From Reichenbachiella agariperforans (GTDB lineage: Bacteria > Bacteroidota > Bacteroidia > Cytophagales > Cyclobacteriaceae): DNA of 64,000 nucleotides. The DNA is taken from positions 62,001-126,000 of the forward strand of contig NZ_FRAA01000004.1 of the NCBI RefSeq assembly GCF_900142205.1, in the 5' to 3' direction. Made by a program: the position numbers and the translations under genes. Below are positions 46,855 through 54,264 of this stretch, piece after piece. The notes beneath the pieces were generated by a model. That model had not been told where the DNA came from and searched no databases. It saw only the letters and a list, made by a program, of their open reading frames with translations. Within the stretch, counting starts at the first letter, position 1; every line of letters begins with the position of its first letter.

Positions 46855-47712
46855 TTATTTTAGAATCTCCTCAACGTTGGCTTTCATCTTATTGGTCAAT
46901 CCATCGAGAGGTAAGTCATTGATATCTGTCCCGAAAGGATCTTCGATCTCTTCAGCAATCAATTCAAGACTAAGCAAGAAGTAAAACACTGGCAGCACGA
47001 TAAGAGTTGTCCAATAGCCAAACTGCCATACCAACCCAAAAGGCAAAGTAAAGATGTAAAAGAAAACAAACTTCTTGATAAACATGCTGTACGAATAAGG
47101 AATCGGCGTAGAGTGAATCCGCTCACAGGCACCATATATGTCCGAAAAGCTTTTTAACTCTTTGTCCATTGCATGGTATTCCAATTCTGAAATATCACCG
47201 TTTTGCTTCATCTCCCTAGCTTTCTTGTACAGCAAATTAGCTATGTAGTTAGGGCGGTGATCACTAGCGATAATATCCTCACGGGTTTTATCATCAGTTA
47301 TTTCCATCTCTCCGATGATGCGACTATCACGCAAATGCTCTTTGATAGCCATGGTGATATTAGGTATCATTTCTCTAAAAAAAGCCCTCGTCTCTTTGTC
47401 TTCGGTATATGTATTCACCTTGATCGCAAGGTTTCTGGTATTGTTCACTAGTTGTCCCCAGAGCTTACGCCCCTCCCACCATCGATCATAGGCAGTATTC
47501 GTTCTAAGCACTAAAAACAAACCTAAGAAAATCCCAAGTATAGAATGAAAACTCAAAATACCTGGGTAGTGCAACTTCATCAAATCCAACACTGTATACT
47601 CAAGTGCGACTGTAAAAGCAGTCATCCCAATGAGCATAGGCAACAATCTACGGAATACAAAACGGCTATAAAAGTTAAAAACAAGCCAGTTTTTCGGGTT
47701 ATATTTTATCAT
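46855..47712 (-). CDS. Bestrophin-family anion channel
   Basis: 285 residues. The sequence 'ILGIFLGLFLVLRTNTAYDR' then WWEGRKLWGQLVNNTRNLA is the hallmark of bacterial bestrophins (UPF0187), and the N-terminal 'FYSRFVFRRLLPMLIGMTAF' and the C-terminal 'LEEIEDPFG'-like stretch (LIAEEIEDPFGTDINDLPLD) are also conserved. It forms a pentameric inner-membrane ion channel. It is divergent from the large propeller sensor gene, separated by 299 bp, so the two may share control. Confidence 0.93.
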   Translation of the reverse strand: MIKYNPKNWLVFNFYSRFVFRRLLPMLIGMTAFTVALEYTVLDLMKLHYPGILSFHSILGIFLGLFLVLRTNTAYDRWWEGRKLWGQLVNNTRNLAIKVNTYTEDKETRAFFREMIPNITMAIKEHLRDSRIIGEMEITDDKTREDIIASDHRPNYIANLLYKKAREMKQNGDISELEYHAMDKELKSFSDIYGACERIHSTPIPYSYSMFIKKFVFFYIFTLPFGLVWQFGYWTTLIVLPVFYFLLSLELIAEEIEDPFGTDINDLPLDGLTNKMKANVEEILK

Positions 47713-48011
47713 AGTAATAAATTCTTCCCACCTTGGTTAAGTTAGTTTTCAAGATGGTTCTATTTCAGCGTGATGCAGCGTTTCATCTTTGCCGATTAAT
47801 AAATATAGGGTAATCCAATAGTTCTTCAAAGATTGCCCAATATGACAGAATAAAAAACAACCTTGATCGAATTTTTCAAAAATTGATCCTTCAAAAATAG
47901 CGTTGGTGATTATATCTTTCACTTTTCGTCTAAGGATCGTGGAAGTGCTCCTGATAACTTGTTATCTTTCGATTTGATTTAGAACCTTAACTATATCAGC
48001 CACCTAACACC

Positions 48012-50732
48012 ATGTTACGATACATTTGCCTCACTGCATTACTATGCATCTCTCTGACTAGTCAAGGCCAGCAAGGAGATCTCTTTCTCACCCATCACTC
48101 ACTGAGTATAGAGGGTATGGACAACCTTAACTTTGACATCACGAGCAATAGCAAAGGTCAACTTTGTATTGCCAATCGATCTGGTATCCTCTTTTATGAC
48201 GGAGATCAATGGGACTATGTGTCCACTCCCAGCAGTGCCCTATCGGTCACTTTTGATAAAGATGACAATCTCTATGTAGGCTGTGTGGGAGATTTTGGAA
48301 AGATAGATCACCTCGATAACCAATATCAATTCATCTCGCTCAACCCTAATGAGAACGATCATGGGCTCTACAACAAGACGCTCTTTAAAGATTCGAGCAT
48401 CTATTTCATGAGCGAAAACAATATCATCCGATATCACACCGTACAGAAACGTGCAAACCTGTTGTACCTAGATGACAAAAATGACTACTTCACTAATATG
48501 TTTGAAGTTTATGACGAAATCCTCGTTCAAACTAGTGATACGCTATACCAATTCAAAAATGATTCTCTCTCTTCTTACAATTGGAATCCTCCCTCTGATG
48601 CTAAATTTTTGTTCTTTGACAAGCATCCTACAGAAGACAAGTATGTCGCAGGTACCACTGACAACAGAACCTTCATCTACCGTAAGCCCAATTTCTACGA
48701 ATGTAAAATATCCGAATTCTTAGAGGAGCACGAATCGTTTGTCAACGATGGAAAATGGGTCAACGACAGATACTTTGCGCTTAGTACATTGGAAGATGGC
48801 TGTATCCTCTACGACAATAAAAAATCAGAGATCAAAGAGATCATCAACCAAAGCAAAGGGCTACCAGACAACCAAATCTATACCATCGGTGCAGATCAAG
48901 AAGAGGGACTATGGATCTCTCACGCCTATGGACTGAGCCGTATGGAGATCAGTATTCCGTTCAGAAGTTTCTCTAATTTCCAAGGGCTACATGGTAATAT
49001 CTCAGAAGTGTACTTTCACAACCGAACCCTCTATGCCGCCACCAGCGAAGGGGTCTATTTTCTGGATAAAGAAGACGTCTACAAGAACACCGTCTACTAT
49101 GAAGAGAAAAAGAGCAAACAGTCAGCTAAGACCAACAAGGTGAAAAAAGAAGAGCCTGATCAAAAGCAAGAGAAAAAAGGATGGTGGATTTTCGGGAGAA
49201 ACAAAGAAGAGGAAAAGGATGAAAAGTATACTAACCCACAGCACATCAGGAAAGCTGACAAAAAGCAATATGTCAAAAGAATTCACAAGGAGTTTCTGCA
49301 TTCCAAATTCCTTTTCAAACCCGTAGAAGGAATACACTCCAAAATTGAAAAATTTGTCATATACAAGGGCAAGTTACTTGCCGCTGGAACAAACGGAGTA
49401 TACGAAATAAAAGATGGTTCTGGCGAACTCGTTATCCATGAACCTGTACGGCTCATTGAGAAAGAACGTAAAACGAATCGACTAATCATAGTCACCTATT
49501 TTAATGAGATCAAATTATACGAACTAGATGACGAAATATGGGTGATTGCCGACGAAATCGATCTGCATGGCAACCTAATCCTCAATACACTCAACGATGT
49601 AAGCGGTCGTACTTGGTTCATTACAGCTGGCGCCCTCTACGAGTTCAACATGCTCTCATCTAATACACAAGACTTCAATGTATATGTGTTCAACAATCCA
49701 TTCGTAGACAAAGCCAAGCTCGCCTATATTGACAAACAACTCTACCTAATCAATAACCAAGGATACTTTTACCTCAATACTACCCTTAAAAAAATCGTAG
49801 AAGACACTACCCTTCTCAAGGAAATTGGCCCTCCTCTCAAACACCTACAACAACGAAATGAAATAGTATGGGTGTATAATGGAGAAAACTGGTATCAAAT
49901 CCACGCTGACAAAAGGTTGGAAATGCAGGAGAATTTCAGGCTCTTTCCTAATATGAACTACGTCTCTGAGTATGGCGGCAGACTATGGTTACTCAATGAA
50001 TCTACCGAAATCCTGCAATACGAACCTGCGCTAGCCGACACCCTCATTGCCAATAGCAAAATGTTCTTTAGGCGAGTGACCAACAACAACGGGGATGTTA
50101 AGATTCAAAACAACATGAGTTTTACCCACGAGGAAAACAGCTTACATTTTGAGATGTCTCGCCCTGACTATCGAGGCTTACTCAAAGCAGAGTATCAATA
50201 TCGACTCAAAGGCCTCAACAATGAATGGTCCAACTGGAGAGAAAACAACCGTATTGATTTCAACCTGCAACCAGGAAGCTATGCTTTGAAGGTTAAATCA
50301 AGAGACTCGTTTGGCAATGTCCAGGAATCAGAAGAGATCAACTTCGTCATTCACCCACCGTACTGGCAGACACTCTGGTTCTACGGACTACAGATCCTCC
50401 TGATGGTCATGTTATTAGTCGGATCTATCATTCTAAACAGACGTGCCAAATCCAAAAACGTACTCCTCACAGAGGCATTGACGATCATTACTATCGTGAT
50501 GGTGATTGAGTTCTTACAGTCAGCGGCGGGCAATTACCTCAGTATTCAAAGTTCTCCTGTTGTGGATTTTGGTCTCGATGTAGCGATTGCCCTGTGCGTA
50601 TTCCCACTAGAGCAGTTCCTCAAAAAGTACCTCAAGGCAGAAAAAGAAGGAAAAGGATTAGAAGGTATGGGGATTATTGACATCCTCACCCTACCGTTCA
50701 AAAAGAAGAAAAAAGAAGCAGTCAGTACTTAA
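48012..50732 (+). CDS. Propeller/Y_Y_Y-domain sensor-like protein without a kinase
   Basis: 906 residues with a signal peptide (MLRYICLTALLCISLTSQG). Residues about 25-690 form beta-propeller-type repeats, as in two-component-regulator propellers ('GLPDNQIYTIGADQEEGLW'); about 707-786 is a Y_Y_Y domain ('YQYRLKGLNNEWSNWRENN'). A membrane helix (about 787-812) follows, where hybrid sensors then continue into a histidine kinase. Here the chain continues with two more membrane helices (about 817-843 and 852-876) and a short Lys-rich tail, so no kinase, receiver or helix-turn-helix is present. A Lys/Glu-rich insert (about 363-420) interrupts the propeller. It probably signals through a partner. 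Function unknown. Confidence 0.8.
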   Translation: MLRYICLTALLCISLTSQGQQGDLFLTHHSLSIEGMDNLNFDITSNSKGQLCIANRSGILFYDGDQWDYVSTPSSALSVTFDKDDNLYVGCVGDFGKIDHLDNQYQFISLNPNENDHGLYNKTLFKDSSIYFMSENNIIRYHTVQKRANLLYLDDKNDYFTNMFEVYDEILVQTSDTLYQFKNDSLSSYNWNPPSDAKFLFFDKHPTEDKYVAGTTDNRTFIYRKPNFYECKISEFLEEHESFVNDGKWVNDRYFALSTLEDGCILYDNKKSEIKEIINQSKGLPDNQIYTIGADQEEGLWISHAYGLSRMEISIPFRSFSNFQGLHGNISEVYFHNRTLYAATSEGVYFLDKEDVYKNTVYYEEKKSKQSAKTNKVKKEEPDQKQEKKGWWIFGRNKEEEKDEKYTNPQHIRKADKKQYVKRIHKEFLHSKFLFKPVEGIHSKIEKFVIYKGKLLAAGTNGVYEIKDGSGELVIHEPVRLIEKERKTNRLIIVTYFNEIKLYELDDEIWVIADEIDLHGNLILNTLNDVSGRTWFITAGALYEFNMLSSNTQDFNVYVFNNPFVDKAKLAYIDKQLYLINNQGYFYLNTTLKKIVEDTTLLKEIGPPLKHLQQRNEIVWVYNGENWYQIHADKRLEMQENFRLFPNMNYVSEYGGRLWLLNESTEILQYEPALADTLIANSKMFFRRVTNNNGDVKIQNNMSFTHEENSLHFEMSRPDYRGLLKAEYQYRLKGLNNEWSNWRENNRIDFNLQPGSYALKVKSRDSFGNVQESEEINFVIHPPYWQTLWFYGLQILLMVMLLVGSIILNRRAKSKNVLLTEALTIITIVMVIEFLQSAAGNYLSIQSSPVVDFGLDVAIALCVFPLEQFLKKYLKAEKEGKGLEGMGIIDILTLPFKKKKKEAVST

Positions 50733-50735
50733 TAA

Positions 50736-51149
50736 TTAGTCCGCTAACCTTTTTTCCATGATCACAAAATCCCAGCCATCCTTTTGGTAGGTCTGATCTG
50801 TTTTGGTCATGCCAAAGCGTTCGTAGATAGAAATTGCCGTTGTTCGCGCATTGCACCATACTGCACTTACCGAATGCTTCGGGATCAATTCCTCAAAGAG
50901 ATACTTCAATAAAGCTGAACCGTACCCTTTACCCTGCTGATCTACCCGAGTACAGAACTTTCTAAACTGTAGTTTACCCTCTTCCCAAAAGACAGAAACA
51001 ACTGACATTAGCTCCCCACGGTCATACAATCCATAGTGTTTTCCTGCATCATCTTTGGGGAGTTTGACATACGCCAAACTAGTCTCAGGATACATAATCG
51101 TGTAGCGCATCTGCCACACATCCTCCAACGGCACTTCTTTAATCAACAT
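50736..51149 (-). CDS. GNAT-family N-acetyltransferase
   Basis: 137 residues. Acetyl-CoA-binding motif A is 'FCTRVDQQGKGYGSALLKYL' (Q/RxxGxG/A), and the C-terminal 'VWCNARTTAISIYERFGMTK' is motif B. This is a minimal single-domain GNAT and the substrate is unknown. It is convergent with the propeller gene, with three bases between the stops, and sits just upstream of an inverted-repeat block at 51169-51188. Confidence 0.88.
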   Translation of the reverse strand: MLIKEVPLEDVWQMRYTIMYPETSLAYVKLPKDDAGKHYGLYDRGELMSVVSVFWEEGKLQFRKFCTRVDQQGKGYGSALLKYLFEELIPKHSVSAVWCNARTTAISIYERFGMTKTDQTYQKDGWDFVIMEKRLAD

Positions 51150-51168
51150 ATTTTTCTAAAATGAACAA

Positions 51169-51188
51169 CCCCGAGGCAGAGCGTCGGG
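51169..51188. repeat. REP-like imperfect palindrome
   Basis: CCCGAGGC-aga-GCGTCGGG, eight pairs with one mismatch around three bases. It is followed to about 51245 by G+C-rich sequence with CGTCCG and GCGGAGCG elements, unlike the A+T-rich gaps elsewhere. It resembles the short palindromes that recur outside genes in many genomes. I see no second copy in this window. Confidence 0.4.
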
Positions 51189-51250
51189 AAACTCGTCCGT
51201 CGCAGCGGAGCGCAAAGGAGCTTTAGACCCAACAGGCTATCGCCCTGCGA

Positions 51251-51706
51251 TTAATTACGCGCACGCACATAGCACTCGATATTGTACTGTTCTACACCTA
51301 GAGACGGTATATCCTCTCGTCCCTGCTGTACCAACGTATCTCCGGTAATTTCGATCGTAAAATCAAAAGTATTTCCTTCCCATTCACGGTAATTTAGGAA
51401 CTCCAAGTGCTCTATATATTGCTTCCCCTCTAATTCATAGGTTCCGCCACCTGCTACATAAGTCGCTGTAGAGTCTACTCCCTTCGTCAGGTCATGCTTC
51501 AAAAATGCAAAATGTGTCGCATTGATAATTTTGATCATCCGCTGCCCTACCGTGTAGTCCGTTACAGTAGTATCGCCCCCTCGAATGATTGTCCCTGTTT
51601 GCAACTCCCATGTCCCGATCAGTGGGTTAGTCTTCTCTACTGTAGAGGCACACGAGGCTAGTAAGATGACCCCTACCCCAATAGCCATTGTTATTTTCGA
51701 ATTCAT
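51251..51706 (-). CDS. Lipocalin-like lipoprotein
   Basis: About 151 residues from the ATG at 51706 (MNSKITMAIGVGVILLASC, lipobox Cys 19). The open frame extends 14 codons upstream with no proper signal. The mature part begins NPLIGTWELQTGTI and is beta-rich (THFAFLKHD, GGGTYELEGKQYIEHLEF), a pattern seen in small lipocalin-like proteins that bind hydrophobic ligands. It stands alone between the GNAT gene and another small envelope protein. Function unknown. Confidence 0.68.
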   Translation of the reverse strand: MNSKITMAIGVGVILLASCASTVEKTNPLIGTWELQTGTIIRGGDTTVTDYTVGQRMIKIINATHFAFLKHDLTKGVDSTATYVAGGGTYELEGKQYIEHLEFLNYREWEGNTFDFTIEITGDTLVQQGREDIPSLGVEQYNIECYVRARN

Positions 51707-51791
51707 ATAATTGTGATTTGATTGAAAAGTAAAGCAAAAGCAAAACAACCCTTGCTCCTAAGATATTCGCTCAATGGTCAATATATGCATC

Positions 51792-52310
51792 TCAATATGG
51801 CCCTCCAACCACACGTATATACCAACCATCAGACATTTTGAGTTTGATATCTGTTTTGAACACCCACTTAATCAATAGAGAAGTCCCTAAAGTCGCTCCC
51901 AGCGAGTAGAGCAACTGTTCGGTATTATTAAACTGGTCATTGGTTCCTATCGCATAATATATACCTATCCCCACGCCTAAGCTCGTGATGGGTGCCAATA
52001 TAGGACGTAGCTTGTACATCTTCCGAAAACCTGTTACGTCAGAAAGTAGTATCGTACGATCATCTCTAAATTCACTCTTTTTCCCTCCTGGGTTAAAAGT
52101 AACTGCGGCATCAGTCACTTCCAGTACATAGCTCTCTACTTCAGCTTCTTGATTGAGATAACCCTTGTATCTGAACTTCACATAGTCTCCTTCTTTAATT
52201 TCTACGCTTTCATCCAATTGATCATTCTGAAATATCAATCGCTTTTGAGCATAGCCTGAAATACTGCCAATTAGTAGAAAAATCAACAGAACCACATTCC
52301 GTTTATTCAT
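51792..52310 (-). CDS. Hypothetical exported membrane-associated protein
   Basis: About 172 residues from the ATG at 52310, with a signal peptide (MNKRNVVLLIFLLIGSISGYAQ). The region after it, 'KEGDYVKFRYKGYLNQEAEV' to FRDDRTILLSDVTGF, is beta-rich; it is followed by two hydrophobic stretches near 105-145 ('ILAPITSLGVGIGIYYAI' and 'LLYSLGATLGTSLLIKWVF') and a short polar tail. It may be anchored in the inner membrane. I do not recognise the family. It is divergent from the ABC ATPase gene 82 bp away. Confidence 0.6.
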   Translation of the reverse strand: MNKRNVVLLIFLLIGSISGYAQKRLIFQNDQLDESVEIKEGDYVKFRYKGYLNQEAEVESYVLEVTDAAVTFNPGGKKSEFRDDRTILLSDVTGFRKMYKLRPILAPITSLGVGIGIYYAIGTNDQFNNTEQLLYSLGATLGTSLLIKWVFKTDIKLKMSDGWYIRVVGGPY

Positions 52311-52392
52311 ATCATTTTGATTCAATAATTCGCTTCAAATTAAAACAATCCTAGACTCTAGATCAGAAAATAAGGCTAATTTCGCCAAGATT

Positions 52393-53343
52393 ATGAGTGC
52401 ACTCGTCCAAATCCAACACGTCAACAAATCCTTTAAAGATCATCAAGTTCTACATGACATCCATTTTGAAGTCACTGAAGGGGAGATCATTTGTATACTA
52501 GGTGAGAGTGGCTCAGGCAAGAGTACACTCCTACGCATCATCGGCGGGTTGGAAGACGCGGATCAGGGTGATGTAACAGTAGATGACGAAACCATTACTG
52601 GCCCAGCCAATAACCTTGTACCAGGGTATGATTTTATCAACTTTGTCACACAGCACTTCAAGCTAGAACAGTTCAGAACTGTACGTGACAACATCTACTC
52701 TGTCATCTCATACTACGCACAGTCTGATGCTGATGATCGCATCCATGAACTACTGGAGCTTTGCAAACTGAGCGAAAAAGCAGAGGCTTATCCGCGCGAA
52801 CTCTCTGGTGGACAACAACAGCGTGTAGCGATCGCAATGGCACTGGCAGACGAACCATTCCTACTGCTGATGGACGAGCCTTTTAGTAATCTAGACGTCA
52901 ACATGAAAACGCAGATTCGAGGAGAAATCGTCGAAATTCTACGCAAGGCAGAAGTCACTGTAATTTTCGTGAGTCACGATCCCGTAGATGCTATGGCCAT
53001 CGCAGACCGTGTCATCATCCTCGAAGATGGTCACATTGCTCAGATAGACACACCTCAAAAAATCTATCAAGAGCCGACCTCTCCCTATGCAGCCAAATTC
53101 CTAGGGCCAATTAATTACCTAAAAGTCGATGGAAAGCCAATCGGCGTAAGACCTGAGCAAATAAAAATACACAAAGAAGGTGAACATGAAGGGAAGGTCA
53201 CCAAGTGTATCTTTATGGGAATGCACTACCATGTTTGGTTGACATCAGATATTGCAGACAAGACCATACTTTTGTACCATAGCTCCGCGCTCAATATCGG
53301 ACAGGCCGTTCATTTCAACCTGATGACAACCGAAATCACTTAG
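52393..53343 (+). CDS. Orphan ABC transporter ATP-binding protein (PotA/CysA-type)
   Basis: 316 residues. All ATPase motifs are intact: Walker A 'GESGSGKST', Q-loop 'FVTQHFKLEQF', signature LSGGQQQR, Walker B 'LLLMDEPFSNLD', H-loop VSHD. The C-terminal 80 residues ('IGVRPEQIKIH') are the OB/TOBE domain of importer ATPases of the PotA/MalK/CysA kind. No permease or binding-protein gene is adjacent; the next gene on the other strand is PorP, 4 bp from this stop. It may energise a permease encoded elsewhere, so the substrate is unknown. Confidence 0.9.
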   Translation: MSALVQIQHVNKSFKDHQVLHDIHFEVTEGEIICILGESGSGKSTLLRIIGGLEDADQGDVTVDDETITGPANNLVPGYDFINFVTQHFKLEQFRTVRDNIYSVISYYAQSDADDRIHELLELCKLSEKAEAYPRELSGGQQQRVAIAMALADEPFLLLMDEPFSNLDVNMKTQIRGEIVEILRKAEVTVIFVSHDPVDAMAIADRVIILEDGHIAQIDTPQKIYQEPTSPYAAKFLGPINYLKVDGKPIGVRPEQIKIHKEGEHEGKVTKCIFMGMHYHVWLTSDIADKTILLYHSSALNIGQAVHFNLMTTEIT

Positions 53344-53347
53344 ACTA

Positions 53348-54262
53348 TCACTTGACTCTGCGATTTCTTTTTGTGGTAATGTGCGCAAATTCTTTATTCG
53401 ATTTACTGTAGTGTATGCTCAGCATAATTTCACCCGTACTACTAGGAGCGACACTGTTTTGATTCCAGTTGTACGCGTAGCTGTAGGACAGCTGATAAAT
53501 ATCAAACTTCAACCCCATACCGATAGAAACTTCTTTAGTACTTGACACACCCAGTTGCCCCCAAAAACGTCCTCGGTTCTCCACAAACAGACTCAAATTC
53601 ACTTTCTCTGATTTGTCAAGATAAGATACCCAGTAAGCATTGGGTTTTAGTATCCATCTGTCTTGAGAAAAGTAATGTTTGTAAGCAAAATACGCATTAA
53701 AATACTGGTTGATTGCCTGCGAGTCATCAAAGATATAAGGCATCGCTATACCTGCTTCTATACTTGTAGAGTAATAGGCTAGCCCCAAACCCATCTGAAA
53801 ATTGGTGCCATAATAATAATCTGAAGATAACGTAGGATCAGACAAATCTACATAGGCCGACAACTCATCCAAGGAGTAACTCCGATTGACTATCCCGACA
53901 TCCGCTCCCAAACTAAGAACGCGCTTGTGATCTAAAACCAGCTTATAAGCGAAACTAAAATCCAAATACAACGATTCAAAAAATGCCCGTCGATCGTAAG
54001 TCATTTTCCCTCCAATACCGAGCTGAGTCCTCTCCAAGGACTGATTGACAGCTATACGGTAGTTGCTGATTTGATTGACTTGCTGGGTCATCGGACGTCT
54101 ACCTGTCACATAGCCAGACAGTCCCGTGAGCGCGCCGGTAAATCCCGGATTGATTAAATAAGGGTTCACACTGTAAAAGTCCGTCTCAGGATACTGCTGT
54201 CCAAAACAGAACGTTGCCCCACCACAAAGACCGATGATTAGTAGTAAAATTATTTTCTTCAT
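53348..54262 (-). CDS. PorP/SprF-family type IX secretion membrane protein
   Basis: 304 residues with a signal peptide (MKKIILLLIIGLCGGATFCFG) and the family start 'DFYSVNPYLINPGFTGALTG'; the rest alternates hydrophobic and polar residues as in an outer-membrane beta-barrel, with 'LSLGADVGIVNRSYS' and 'FDIYQLSYSYAYNWN' as typical stretches. PorP/SprF-like proteins attach specific type B type IX cargo to the surface. It lies 2 bp downstream of such a cargo, the cadherin-repeat protein, and is very probably its dedicated partner. Confidence 0.92.
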   Translation of the reverse strand: MKKIILLLIIGLCGGATFCFGQQYPETDFYSVNPYLINPGFTGALTGLSGYVTGRRPMTQQVNQISNYRIAVNQSLERTQLGIGGKMTYDRRAFFESLYLDFSFAYKLVLDHKRVLSLGADVGIVNRSYSLDELSAYVDLSDPTLSSDYYYGTNFQMGLGLAYYSTSIEAGIAMPYIFDDSQAINQYFNAYFAYKHYFSQDRWILKPNAYWVSYLDKSEKVNLSLFVENRGRFWGQLGVSSTKEVSIGMGLKFDIYQLSYSYAYNWNQNSVAPSSTGEIMLSIHYSKSNKEFAHITTKRNRRVK

Positions 54263-54264
54263 GA

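Noticed and set aside
47870-47884. A/T palindrome AATTTTT-c-AAAAATT between bestrophin and the propeller gene
   Set aside because: Low complexity; such a palindrome is expected by chance in an A+T-rich gap, and no regulator or -7 box is clearly linked to it.
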